A stretch of DNA of 64,000 bases, taken from NCBI GenBank assembly GCA_030549335.1, contig CM060183.1:24440552-24504551 (forward strand), written 5' to 3'. Shown in pieces: positions 21,088-33,340 of the stretch (position 1 is the first letter of the stretch; every line of letters starts with the position of its first letter). The position numbers and the translations under genes are program-made. The stretch comes from Pontederia crassipes (taxonomy: Eukaryota > Streptophyta > Magnoliopsida > Commelinales > Pontederiaceae). The notes beneath the pieces were generated by a model that saw nothing but the letters and a program-made list of their open reading frames with translations, did no database searches and was not told the DNA's origin.

Positions 21088-24000
21088 ATGAAGGTGTTCG
21101 CGTGGAACTAATGGGGGGCATTTTGTTCTCACATCAAGGACGACCTCGCTGACATTATTAGGAACTTTTACCCTGATATTATTATATTATAGAAACACAT
21201 GTTGTAGGCTCTCTAGGTTATCAAGTTATTAGGGCCTTCTTGGAAGTGCAATTTTCAAGAGGGCACTGGCTCCTCCGACAGCATCATCCTAGCCTAGAGG
21301 GGTTCAGATCTACAAGTTACTTCAATCATCTTTTTCACCGCAAGTGTTTCATGCTTGTGTGGCTTGCGATTTTTTTTTTTGCTTTTTTGTGTTTACACAA
21401 TCAATGTGCCCGTTGTTCACTCTACGTCGTGGAATGATCTATCACGTTTTTACTCATATGACCTACCTTGGACCATTATGGGAGACTTCAATAGTATCAT
21501 GTACCCCATCGATTATAAATAGGGTGACCGACCCTTCCGGCTATCCCCTTCCATCAACGCCCTAAGGACACTGATTAGTAGACAAGCCCTTGTTGATGTT
21601 CAATCCAACTTATCCTTTTTTACTTTGTGTAACAACCGATGGGGTGTGGATCGTATCCACTGCAAGCTGCATAGTCCCTCGTTAACCACCATTGATCGAG
21701 GCCTTCTCAACTTTGGCCCTTTCCACTCTTTGGTGATGCAAACATCCTTTCAGCTTTTTCGCAATTGAACCTTCAAATACGAGTCTTTTTTATTTTAGGA
21801 TGCTCGTCCAGAATATCTGGACTAATCAATAGAATCTCCTTTTGGATCATAAACTAAATTGTGTCAAAAAGGAGACCCTTAGGTGGAATAGAAAGGTTTT
21901 GGGCAAAGCTAAGGATGGACAGTAAAAGGCATTACTAACCAAAAATGAGTCTCGAAGTCTCTCTCTAACATCGCTCTCTCTAGCACCGGCATACTGCCCT
22001 GCTCTAGCAAATCACCATTAAGTGATGGAGTAAGTCCAGAGTTGCTTGGTTCTGGGAGAAGGATCGAAATACCAACTTCTTCCAACTTAGTACTCTTATG
22101 CGTCACATAAAGAACTACATCGCCTCCGTTCACGACTCCAATGAAGTCGAGGTTTAACAAAATCATGAAATCCAGAATGAGTTCACCAACCACTACAGAA
22201 TCTTTTGGCAACCTTCCACCCTCTCAAACAATGCCCTCCCGCCTTGGCTTCACCTCTCTACCATTTGTCCTGTGATAGAGCCTCTACTTACCACACATGT
22301 CATGTCGAGGGAGATCCAAGCGACCTTGTGGTAGCTCCCACTAGGAAGGCCCCTCGGGCTTGACTGTGTTGCTAGTGACTATTACCACAACTATTTGGAA
22401 CATCATTGGGTCCTCGCTTACATCAGAAGTCCTTCGGGTCTTCCAATCTTACTCACCATCAACTCCTTCCTTGTATTTCAAAAATTACCAAGCCCAAAGT
22501 TGTTGTGGATTACAAGCATATATCCCTTTACAACATCTTTTATTGACTCATTGCAAAGATCCTTGTCAATTGGTTGCAACCCTTTCTTCATAGTCTTATC
22601 GACTCAAGGTCAAGCGTCCTTCATCCCTAATCGCTGCATCCATACAAATACCCTATTTGCCCATGAGCTCACCCACTCCCTCAACCATGGGAGGGGAAAG
22701 CACATCATGATAAAGGCGTACCTTGCCAAAGCATTTGATATGTGTCTCTTGGTCAACAATCGAGCATGTCTTAACAGCTATGAACTTCCCCCTACGTTTA
22801 ACCAATGGATCACCTATATTACCTTTCTGATTTACACTTGTGTAATTAACATATCAAAATCATCACCTTTCGCTAGTTCTTTTGGGATCCATTAGTTGGA
22901 TCTCCTTTTGTCCTACATCTCCATAATTATATTCCAAGTCCTATCTTCCTTGCTTAATGAGTATCTATAGTAGCCTTATATCTCCCCATTCTCTTAGGGG
23001 CATTTTCTCTAAGCCACTTATTATTTGTTAATGACCTCCTCATTTGTATTGTCGCAAAAAAAAACTTCTTGTTTGAATCTTAAAAAGTCCTTGTGATTTT
23101 TTGCGTTCGCAAACTAAGCTATTAATTAACAACAATAAATTTGAGATTTTTCCCGCATTTCCTCAATAGGTAACGTAAAAACCTTATCTCATTCATATTA
23201 TATTTCAAAATCAGAGTTTTTTCCTTTCACCTATTTAGGGGTTATATATCGCTCCCAAAAAATAATTATAGACAAAATTCACACTGTATGAAGGTCATGG
23301 CTTCTGTCTCAAGCCAGGCATATCACTTTAATCAATGCGACCCTTACTTCTATGCCAATATACTCTATGAGCTCAATCTGCGTCTCTTGCGATATTTAAG
23401 ATTTTATAGAGTGGTTGTCCAGGGTTTTTTTTGGAATGCTGGTGGGGGCAAGTGGGGCTTCATCTTGTCCGTTGGGCACGAGTCCAACAGTCAAAGGTTG
23501 AGTGTGACCTGGATGTTCGTAGCCTCCGTACTTCACTGTTAGCCAAACACCTTCTTGACATCCTTAACCATGTTGATAACTCTTGGGTCCATTGCCTCAT
23601 CAACAAATATGTTCCTATGCACTCCTGGCCTAATGCGTCACCCATATCCCTACTTCCAAGCCTTGGCGGATGATGTGCTCTGCTTTATTCGAGCTCTAAT
23701 TGGAGACATGAAAAAATCGGTATGGGATGTTCTATTTCTATCTTGAGTGACCCTTGGATTTTTACCACATCCCTAGCATGGATGCCCACCTATCTTAATA
23801 TAGGCTCACCTATTATGGACCAGAGTGTCTCCACCTTGCACGATCATAGCATTTGGAATTCTGAGCTACTATTAGAACTTTTTGGTCCTATATTAAGTCA
23901 ATGTATTTATGAAATTTTTATTTTGCCTTCAACCGATGATGATGTGTGGGTTTGAGTACCGAATACCTAAAGAAAGGCAAATTGTAAATCAGTCTATAAC

Positions 24001-24820
24001 TTCCTCTATCGCCAGGCTTTGCCTACTCGACCGGTTGGATGACAACAATAGCTAAAGATTTGGCAAATCCAAGTCCCCCAAAAATTCATTTTTTTCTTGT
24101 GGAAACCCCTTCATAACAAACTTCCTACCTTATATGTTATCTTGCTTATCAATAATTTCATTGATCCCGATCCCATGTTCTTTTAACATGTCCCTTTGCG
24201 CTCCAGGTTGGGTAACTTTCCAAGCTCATATCAATTTCTCCCTTCAGTTCTAGTCCATTTGGCTTGATGGGGACTTAGTCCTTGAGGGTGAAAGTATGGA
24301 TCAATGTGACGGAAATAACTTTCTTTCTCACTTCTCTTTTTGCCTATGGGGGCTTTTGAACAATCATAACTTTGCCAACTTTGTATGCAACCACAGGCAA
24401 GGTTTAGATGAAGGCCTTGGTTGATAAATAGGAATATGCGACTACTACTACACCTGAGACAACTTTCTTGCAACCCCTTTCAGGTCAGATGGGAGGCCCC
24501 CATACTAGCTAATTCAAGCTGAACTCCGATGGGTCCATCTTCGTGGATTGATATTGACCATCTTCATTTTGCAGGTATTGTCCTTTACTGAGGTAAGTTC
24601 GTCCTGATGCTAGAAGCATGGGCACTTCCTGAAGCTAGAAGCATGGGCACTTCTCTATGGATGAAAGCACTGTTTTGAGTACGTGCTCTCCCATATCCAC
24701 GTCAACATCAACTACATAAATCACTTTCAGATTGTGAAGCGACAGGTGACTTGTCCTTGGAAGATAAAAAATATTGTTTTTGCTATCTAAGATGCTATCC
24801 ACCATCTCGTTATAGAGCAC
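21088..24820 (+). pseudogene. LINE ORF2 remnant (endonuclease, reverse transcriptase, RNase H)
   Basis: The frame starts MKVFAWN at 21088 and meets a stop at the next codon. The endonuclease is recognisable by PWTIMGDFNSIMYPID around 21460-21515. The reverse transcriptase includes a FYREWVL-like lead (22365 on) and QASFIPNRCIHTNTLFAHELTHS near 22607. Its catalytic box reads F-V-N-D (Val, Asn and Asp codons at 23027-23035), where the family has F-A-D-D, so one catalytic Asp is lost. A zf-RVT-like region follows (about 23820-24180, with 'QVPQKIHFFLWK'). RNase H-like debris with a 23-bp duplication (gctagaagcatgggcacttc twice, 24609-24655) ends the element. At least a dozen stops and shifts are present. 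Confidence 0.8.
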
Positions 24821-24991
24821 TATTATACTAAGTCAAACTATGTTGACTTTTGTGCTAGTTTTGGTCGTCAAAATTTAGGTGATTCTTTTGGGAGAACCAT
24901 CCTCCTCCAAAGCTTCTCCAACATATGTACCATGACACCAGTGGTATTTATCAATAAATAATTTGCATTTCATTAAAAAATGGTAAGACAC

Positions 24992-25346
24992 TATTGGAAT
25001 TTATAACAGACATAAATTCTAGAGGTTGCGGAATACCTCTTACAGCGGAAGCGGATCGTCGGGGCTTTTCCACGAACTTTTGACGAACACACTTGCACCT
25101 CAGGATTGAGAACTAAATCTCTAGGGAACAGAACTCTTTGCCACAACACAAGTACTTCTGGACGAACCTCTACGAAAGTATATTTGGGACCTATGCTATG
25201 AGTCCCCTTTTATAGGGTAGGGAGACTTGGGCGACAAGTTAGGCAGAACGCATCACACACGTCCATCATGCGTATGATGATGTGTCTGCACAAGTATGCG
25301 CCTCACCCTTGTGGGCCCATGTGCCAAAAAGGGCACTATTTCAACA
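24992..25346 (-). repeat. 3' LTR of the reverse-strand copia element
   Basis: 355 bp. The outer end reads TATTGG where the other LTR has TGTTGA, so one terminal base has mutated. A TATA-like TTTTATA (25208-25214 on the plus strand) is shared with the other LTR. Confidence 0.9.
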
Positions 25347-26296
25347 ATCTCCCACTTGCCCGCATTAGGCATTGTACTTTCGTTTATCCAGAATTGATAA
25401 ATGTGTCGTGCGACTCACGAGTACAAGTACGCGTCTTTATAGGAGCTAAAAAGATGTATGTTAAGGTTCAATCGCTCAACTATCTCCAGAGCATATGTCA
25501 TGCCCGTTAGGGACAGCTCACATATGAGCCAATAAATGCTCAAATAATGTAACTCGTTATGCCCTAGATCTGTCTTGCAGCATAGCTAAGACAACGCATG
25601 TCTTGCTTCGCGGTAACTATCTTTCACATACACTATTTTCAAAAAATAGTTGGCCAATTGTATGTGAAAGCTTTATGCAGCTCATAACAGTTCTTTCTCT
25701 CGCCCTCGTGTCTTTTAGTAGTGAACTAGCTGCTTTCGTAGACATGGCTCGTCGGGTTATTTTACTTTTCACCTTTGAGTACCATGCTAAAGTAGCAAAC
25801 ACTAATTCCTTTTCTTAAGACATAGTCAAGAGTCTAAGGGCACGTGCAGATGAATCATCTGTCAGAGACTCACACCATAATGATCATCGAACTAATCAAT
25901 TCATCACGTCTCTTTAGGTCGACTTTGCATACTTAGTACTAAACACAAGTACTATGGTGGAGACTCCCACTGAATGAGCGTATGTCTAGCTCTGTTTAAT
26001 TATACACCGCACAGACTTAAGTCCAGTCGCTAACTTTTAGCGTCTGACTCGAGTTTGCAAATTGCTCGCTATCATATATCGCCAAATTTGAATATTGTAT
26101 CTGACCTCTTTCTCTTAATCAGATTGACATTGAGTTATTAAAACTCATATTTTAACAATCACATCATGACTCATATGGTTCATTCCGCTCACTACCTTCG
26201 TGAGCGCCGGAAATATTTGTTCGTGTGAGTGAACAGATCTAGTCCTGATCGACATACTTTTCACATGCATAACAAGACTTCACAACAATGAATTTA

Positions 26297-27495
26297 TCAA
26301 GAAAGAATAATTTTGTATTCATTGAAAATTTGAGTACATAATCTACGCAGCCCTAAGGCATTTACATATCTTAAGAATGCCTCTCTTGGCAATGGTTTGG
26401 TGGACGGATCAGCATCCATATTATGCGTTGATATGTACTCAACTGATATCTCCTCTTTGACTTCTTGATTTCGCATAAATTTGTACTTTGTGTCGATATG
26501 CTTTTCTTTGCAATGATATTTCTCATCCTTCAAATAAGCTATGGCTGCTTGATTGCCACAGTGAAGGATCATCTTCTTCATTGCATTCTCAGAAATCCTC
26601 AGGTTTTGAAGGAATATCTTAAGCCATAAGGCCTCTTGTACTGCCACTGAACAAGCTATGAATTCTGCTTCCATAGTTGACAGTGTCACACAATCTTATT
26701 TCTTGCTACTCCAAGTAATAGCACCATTGCTGAGCAAGAAAGTGTACTCGGAGGTGGATTTCCGTTCATCAACGTCACCAGCCCATTCAACATCGGTGAA
26801 TCCAATAAGTCGTAGACTTCCTCCATGATAGCACAGTGCAAGATCTGCAGTACCCTTGAGGTATCTCATGATTCTCTTCACGGCCTTCCAGTGTTGGCGT
26901 CCCAGATTAGCCTGATATTAACTAACTAAACCCACAACAAAACATATGTCCGGCCGAGTACACATCATAGCGTACATCAGGCTGCCGACCACGCTCGCAT
27001 AAGGAACATTTGACATTTCCTTTTGTTTCTCTGGAGTTTTAGGGCACATGTCCAAGCTTAAAACCTCGCCTTTCATAATAAGAGTGTCAATAGGTTTGCA
27101 GCCATCCATTCATAATAAGGAGTCGTTTGGAACGGTTGCGATGGATTTTCACACCCAGTATGTATGCTGCTCCCATGTCCTTCATCTCAAACATGGAGGA
27201 CAACCATTGTTTAATGGTAATGACATAGTCTCTATTATTCCCAACTATTAAAATGTCGTCCACATATAATGTCAGGATAGCAAAATTATCTTCAGACTTA
27301 TGAACATACACACACTGATCTTCATCAATCATTTTAAAACCGTGCGAAATACTGATGAAATTTTAGATACCACTGTATAGATGATTGTTTGAATCCATAA
27401 ATGGACCAGCACAACTTGCAAACTTTGTGCTCTTCTCCTTTTACAACGAAGCTCTGAGGTTGCTCCATGTAAGTTTTCTCATCTAGTTTTTTGAA
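26297..27495 (-). pseudogene. copia pol remnant: reverse transcriptase and RNase H
   Basis: Reading right to left, the minus strand gives the late RT segment (MEQPQSFVVKGEEHKVCK, then Y-G-F-K-Q), the intact catalytic box LYVDDILIVG (about 27255), and the connection domain with YASVVGSLMYAMMCTRPDI. The RNase H follows with GFTDVEWAGDVDERKSTS, LSTMEAEFIA and a C-terminal HIDTKYKFMR. Stops separate these blocks at about 27333, 26917 and 26695. The YVDD residues and the RNase H TD...E pattern are kept, whereas the start of RT, the integrase, protease and gag are absent. This matches the Ty1/copia order of domains. Confidence 0.92.
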
Positions 27496-29511
27496 ACATT
27501 ATATATAGTAATATATATTATTATATATATGGAGAATCATCTATTTTTTTGAACTTAGCATAATTATAATGTGTTATTATATTAATAAGAGAATATATGT
27601 GTACATTTGTAAAAGATTATAGTATAATATGTGTTTTTATGAATGTATAATATATGTACTAATAATTTTAACTCTTTTTTATAAAAAAACCAAATTAATT
27701 AGTTGTCATAAAAAGTTAGTTACATATATCTTCTTTTAACATGATAAACATAAAAAGAAAAAAAAATGCACGATGAATAACAAAAAAAAATATTTTAATC
27801 TAAATAAAATAATAATTATATGTTGATTTTTTTGTAATAATTTTTATTTCTTAATTTGGTTAATAAAGTTAATAATATATATATATTTATTTATTTATTC
27901 TTATTCTCTACTCCCCCAGTATTGATCTGGCTCCGTCCCTGGTCTCCATGACCTCTTGTTCTTCTAGAAAATATTGGATCTTGCGATGTCAAATATCATA
28001 ATTGTCACTATTGAGCTTCTCATTTTTGTTCAAGTCAGCAATTATTGTTTTGGAACCCATGGTCTAGTTTGGTCACAAAAATAGGAGAAATCAATGTTAT
28101 GCATGTTGCAATTTTGTCCGCAAACAACGTAAAAAAATGAAATAACAATATTCATGAAGTAGTGACATCGAGAGGTTGTTAGACTCTCACTATCTCCAAA
28201 AAATATTATCATTCATTATTTTAACAATGCGACAAAATTAATCTAAATGTTTGAATTTTGATCAACACATAATTCAAAATTTTCTACTCTATGCATTTTG
28301 AATCAACTTATAATTCAAAATCACCAAAATTCACTTCGTGTGGTGCACCAAATTATTTCTAATATGACCAGGATAATCAGGACTAGTGTAACGGTAGCTC
28401 TTCCCTGAGGGGTGCCAATTAAATAACGGCGCACTATCCTTCGCCTCGACATCACATTAGAAAAAAAAATTATGCTCCCACTGTGACACATCAACCTTAT
28501 TTTTGGAGATTGTGTTGACCATGCACCAGGCCAGTTCCTTGGAACCTTTCTAGGCATACATTTTGGGTCATGCACCACTCAACAAAAAGACATTGGTTAT
28601 TGTGACAATATTTGAATTTCAAGGTGCCTTAGTCTTACAAAAGAACTACATATATTTCATGTATTCTTTAATTACCTATAGTTTGTATAATTAGACCAAC
28701 TAATTATTTAATTATAGGCTTGCATGTAACATGTATTTCAGCACATAGCCAAAGTTAATATTGCCATCTTAATTAATTCTCACAAAAGGAATTTCAAATC
28801 AATTTGAAATTTTAGGCAAATTATCATACTTAACAAGATTGGACATACCAATTTGATTTTAACACATAGTCAAAATTTTAATCACAGAAATAAATATCAT
28901 TCTGACGTACATAAACAAAGATATTTATTTCATGCATGATAACACATTAATTAGGCAATATTAGATATTGACATGCAAATCTAACCATTTAATTTAATGC
29001 TTTAAATCAAAAAATGATTTTTTTATAACATTAAATTGCATGCAATATTACAAAAAAAATTTTAAGAAAAAAACAAAAATTTCCTAATTTTTCGAGATTT
29101 TATAATAAATCTTTTCTATTTTCAGATTATTTTAAAAATCTGGTGAAAATCAGAAAAGAAAAGAAAAAGAAAAATTATTTATTGGGCCTCTCAGCTATCC
29201 CAATTGTCACTTTTCATATGTGCAAATCTTTTGCACATAAACTGGGCCTTCCAACGGTCCGTGTGCTTGCTGGAACAATTTTTTTCTTTTTTTTTTGCTA
29301 TAACATATACGAAAAAAATTTCGAAAATTTCACCAAAAATATTAAAATAAATTCGAAAAATATGTTATGGTCTAGGTTCATCCATAATATATTTGTGATG
29401 ACAAACTTTACTTTGTCCCTTGGTTATGGTCATACAATCGAGGTGCACAGATCCCAAATAACAATGAATATTATTTTTTCGGCTCAATCACAAGTTCGAG
29501 AAAACCTAAAA
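27496..29511. other. Non-coding interior of the reverse-strand copia element
   Basis: The left 420 bp is extremely AT-rich, with runs such as 'tatatattattatatatat'. The rest shows no gag-like frame on the minus strand; the longest frame, 28321-28578, resembles nothing known. It could be 5' leader plus inserted sequence. Confidence 0.5.
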
Positions 29512-29526
29512 AAGCTCTAATACCAA

Positions 29527-29890
29527 TGTTGAAATTTATAACAGACATAAATTCTAGAGGTTGCGGAATACCTCTTTCAGCGGAAACGAATCGTCGAGAC
29601 TTTTCCACGAACTCTTGACGAACGCACTTACACCTCAGGATCGGGAACTGAACCTCTGGGGAACAGAATTCTTTGCCACAACACAAGTACTTCTGTACGA
29701 ACCTCTGCGAAAGTATATTTTGGACGCTATGGGTCCCCTTTTATAGGGTAGGGAGACTTGAACGACAAGTTAGGCAGAACGCATCACGCGCGTCCATTAC
29801 GCGTATGATGATGTGTCTGCACAGACATGTGCCTCACTCTTGTGGGCCGCGCGTATGTGCGGCCCTGTCCAAAAGGGCACTATTCCAACA
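29527..29890 (-). repeat. 5' LTR of the reverse-strand copia element
   Basis: 364 bp, with edges TGTTGAAATT and ATTCCAACA, colinear with the LTR at 24992-25346 with scattered substitutions and small indels. The TATA-like box is at 29739-29745 (minus-strand reading TATAAAA). Confidence 0.92.
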
Positions 29891-29896
29891 GACACT

Positions 29897-31780
29897 TTTA
29901 AAAAGTGAACTTTTATGTATTATTAAAATATGAGAAGATATCTTATTTTCATCGAAAGAGGACACGAACACGAAGCAGCAATTTATGGAAAAAAGTAGAA
30001 AAATTGAATCGATTTGTTTCTACAATTTATTGTCTTTTTAGTAAGGAAAAAGTCACCCAAAAAAATTGAATGAGATCCTACAAATCTAAGTTACAAAGAA
30101 TTATACTATTTACATATTTTGATTATATATATATATATATATAATTAGTTGTATGTAACTACATCTTGAAAAAAAATATGTTATAAATAATAATATTGAA
30201 ATTTATAAAACCTAGTTATTGATTATTATATAGAATAAAATAGTATTTAACATTTTTAAATATAATTAATAAAATAAGTAGGTTTTTTTAAGGAAACAAA
30301 AAGTAATACATGTTTTTTATTTTAAAAAGAACTAGAAAATATTGCTATGTATGAAAGAACCATTAAACGTACACACCAAGTTAAACTCATCATAACGAGG
30401 ATGCTCAACAATTTGCATGTAAATGAAGTTAGTAAAATGTGAAATGGATGTGTACATGTAAAGAAGATGAATACAATATTTCTCGCTGCCCATGTAATAT
30501 CTTAATATAAATATAATACATAGCACAACTAGTCTAACAGCTACAACATTTCACCTGTATAAATTTAAAATTCTCCTCGGATCTTATTTTCTCTCATTCC
30601 CCCATCCCAAGCCTCAAAAACATTTTCAAATGGCCACTTATAACAAGATGCATCATCTCATTAATTAGGGGTGCACACAAAGAAGAGATTGGAGAACACA
30701 ATAGGAGAAGTGGAGGAGGATTGAAGAGAACAAAATCTTAGGGAAGGAAACGAAGAAGAGGCAACAAAAAGAGAACAAAATTAGGAATTTAGGCTTAAAA
30801 ATTAAGATATGTTTGAGAAAATTCAATCCTAACTCATCCTTAATATTTGATTTTCTTGTAAGGATTGGGGTTTTCATGGATCACCATGATTTTGATTGAA
30901 ATGAGTTTAGAGATTCATGCACAAAACTAGAGAATGCAAGAGCCTCTTAGACTATTTGATTTCTTATTTGATTATATTATTGTCTGGTTATGTTAATTGG
31001 TTTATAATGTGTAGCAAATATGATGTATCGTGTTTCCAAGTGTCTTGAATGTTGCACTGGACAAAATTATCTTTGAATGAAATACATCGAAAGAAAGAGG
31101 ACGGGACCTATAATCTGCAATGTTACGAGTTGTAAAATAGGTTACGCCTATAAAATTAACCTTCGTGAAAATAAAGTCATGTGTCGTGATAATGAGACTA
31201 CATTCCGTGAAAGGTGAGTTTCGAAAACTTACCTTTCAATCATGCTCATGAAGGTGTCTTTCATGGGCATGACAAAAAAATGAAAAATCTGAAAGAAATC
31301 CACCTCTGTCACAACCGTAAAACTATCTTTCACAATTGTAAAACTAAGTGAAACATGGGTATAACGACCTTGTTAAGATTGTAGCCGAATGTTAGAAAAT
31401 TAATGTGATGTTTCACAGGCCTTTACAATGATGGTCATAAGTATGAATCATTTGTTATTATAGTGACCGAATAATAAGTCACTTTAAATGATGTCTATAA
31501 TTAATATTAATTATTTATTAATTATATGAATGTTGAATGATTTTTTATGATGATTAATGGATAAATTACTAAAGTTATCAATGTTTTATTCTTAGGATTT
31601 ATGTCTTTCTAAATCTTCATTGATGATTGTTAAGACTTAGGCACAAAATGAGTGAACAATCGTAATTAGTATATAAAAGATGCAATATGTATTATATGGT
31701 TGTATGTACTAATAATTACTAATTAAAAATGATTTGATGAATGTGACTTTTTATTATTGTTCGAGAGATATGAAGTCTAC
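29897..31780. other. Intergenic AT-rich DNA, no gene seen
   Basis: An (AT)n run lies at about 30124-30143. No protein-like frame stands out. From roughly 31080 the sequence contains recurring 'cgtgaaag' and 'accttt' phrases that may belong to an old DNA transposon, but no ends could be fixed. Confidence 0.45.
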
Positions 31781-31792
31781 ACTTTTCTAGGC

Positions 31793-31794
<2 letters not shown>

Positions 31795-31827
<33 letters not shown>

Positions 31828-32287
31828 ACCCTTATCCCACTAGGTGGGGTCGGCTACATGGATCATACGACGTCATTCCGCTCTATTAGTAATCAAACCT
31901 TTCGGTATATTATTCACCAATAGATCTTGCTCTATTAGTTCGCCAAGTGTCCGCCTTGGCCTCCCTCTCCCTCTTTTAATCGGACTCCAGATTATTTGAT
32001 CTACTCTTCTTACTGGCGCATCTAATGGTCTTCTCTGAACATGACCAAACCATCTCAAACGATTCTCTACCATTTTCTCACTAATAGGAGCCACTCCGAC
32101 TCGTTCACGTATATGGTCATTCCTAATCTTATCTAATCTTGTATGACCACACATCCATCTCAACATCCTCATTTCGGCTACCCCCACTTTACGTTCATGT
32201 TGTCCCTTCATAGCCCAGCATTCATTACCATATAACACTGCTGGTCTTATAGCAGTACGATATAATATTCCTTTAACTTTATTGGGT
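31795..32287 (-). mobile_element. 5'-truncated RTE-type LINE
   Basis: A perfect 14-bp duplication ACTTTTCTAGGCAA flanks it (31781-31794 and 32288-32301). On the minus strand it ends in a (TTG)n tail, seen as (CAA)n at about 31795-31827, typical of plant RTE elements. The open frame reads without a stop into the C terminus of the RTE protein: YRTAIRPAVLYGNECWAMK, MRMLRWMCGHTRLDKIRN, RLRWFGHVQRRP and KRGRGRPRRTLGE. Only about 140 codons of the parent protein are present, so it is a dead-on-arrival copy. The clean frame and perfect duplication suggest a recent insertion. Confidence 0.95.
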
Positions 32288-32436
32288 ACTTTTCTAGGCA
32301 AAATGTAATTTTTTTGAAAGATGAAGTTTGTCTGAATAAGAATGAAAAGTCTTATGAAAACAAAGTCTACACAAAAGGTGTAATTTTTTTTACGATAACT
32401 GATTAGCTATTATAGAAAAATCAATATGGTATTCTC

Positions 32437-33015
32437 CAAGGTAGATCTTACGTAAGATCGGAAGGGGTCCGTAAGATCGAATTAGAAATTGTAAGATCCT
32501 ACCTATATATTAAAATAATAGTTAATACATAAAATTATGTAAAATAATATTTTTTTAAAATAAATATGTAATGTTTTAAATTATAAATAATGTTAACTTG
32601 AGTACTATCCTATTAAGACTTGTTACAAAAATGCATATATATATATGTACTATTTATATAATAATAATTTAATATAGATTGACAAAAGATGGCAATAATG
32701 TGATGAATATGAAATAGCATTATATAATGACTTTTATATACATTTATAATAGAGTTATTTTGTGCAAAAATATTTTTAAAATTTTAATTATAACCAATAA
32801 CCTTTTTCTTACTTTTATTTCTAAAAAACAAATTATGTTGCACTTGGTGAAAATTTTAAAAACAAAACAAAAAATTAAAAAATGGATTAGTAGGATCGGT
32901 AGGATCTTACGATCTTGCTATTACGATCCTACCGATACTACAAAAATGATCTCAATGTTGATATCGAGATCGCAAATCCTAGGTAGGATTGTAAGATCGT
33001 ACGATTTGATAACCT
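32437..33015. mobile_element. 579-bp non-autonomous element with inverted ends
   Basis: The 10-mer TGGTATTCTC occurs directly before (32427-32436) and after (33016-33025). The ends contain inverted, imperfect blocks (left 'caaggtagatcttacg', right 'gatttgataacctt' in plus orientation), and both subterminal zones are full of 'gtaagatc' and 'taggatc' motifs in both directions. The centre is AT-rich without coding. A 9-10 bp duplication suits a Mutator-type MITE; the superfamily call is inference. A related sequence at about 37725-37745 shows the uninterrupted site. Confidence 0.75.
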
Positions 33016-33340
33016 TGGTATTCTCAATCATCAACATAATAAATTATCTAAAATAAAGATGAAGAAAGTCGTATGATATGAATAATATGAAATGACATGG
33101 ACATAAATACAAAGATATTAAATATTATGCATAACTAAATATGCAATGAATGCATGCCCTTAGTCGTATGATGTTTTATCCTCAGCGAAGTTAAATATTA
33201 TAAAGATAGTTCATAATGCACTTTAAAGTACAAATGCCTCACTATGCTATGAGATTTTGTCATCAATTATTGTTTTATAGTATGCATAATATAGCTCATA
33301 TCATACATAATCTTTAATTATGCTCGCCATAGTTGTTAAA
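33016..33340. repeat. Dispersed repeat, copy A
   Basis: Similar over about 300 bp to copy B, which is split by later insertions (about 37725-38010 and 52521-52692 plus 53190-53250). Shared blocks include 'gaatgcatgccctt' against 'ggacgcatgccctt', 'tatgatgttttg' and 'tacaaatgcct.a.tatg'. The superfamily is not recognised. It is useful as an empty-site reference for three insertions. Confidence 0.65.

Larger units (their letters stand above)
19403..24979 (+). mobile_element. Apparently full-length, inactive L1-type LINE
   Basis: The 13-bp sequence ATGGTAAGACACT stands at 19390-19402. The same sequence follows the short A tail: atggtaagacac at 24980-24991 plus t at 29896, split by a later copia insertion. 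Between them lie, in order, an ORF1 remnant with a CCHC knuckle, an apurinic endonuclease, a reverse transcriptase, a zf-RVT-like region and an RNase H-like tail, which is the layout of plant L1 elements. The length of 5.58 kb fits a full-length copy. Many stops and frameshifts show it is old and dead. Confidence 0.85.
24992..29890 (-). mobile_element. Ty1/copia retrotransposon, reverse strand, internally rearranged
   Basis: The LTRs are at 24992-25346 and 29527-29890 and are flanked by a perfect 5-bp duplication GACAC (24987-24991 and 29891-29895). On the minus strand the 5' LTR (right) is followed by TTGGTATTAGAGC, a degenerate initiator-Met primer site (29512-29525). The 3' LTR (left) is preceded by the purine tract aagtgggagat. 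Only the C-terminal third of pol is recognisable. The 2 kb between it and the 5' LTR has no gag, protease or integrase, and includes a very AT-rich block at about 27495-27920, so the element suffered a large deletion with or without an insertion. It sits exactly in the 3' target duplication of the L1 element and is therefore younger than it. Confidence 0.93.

Noticed and set aside
22395..22895. 166-codon frame as an independent gene
   Set aside because: It is the reverse-transcriptase part of the dead L1 element.
31873..32301. Open 142-codon minus-strand frame as a host gene
   Set aside because: It is the C terminus of an RTE LINE protein and its first codons are the target duplication.
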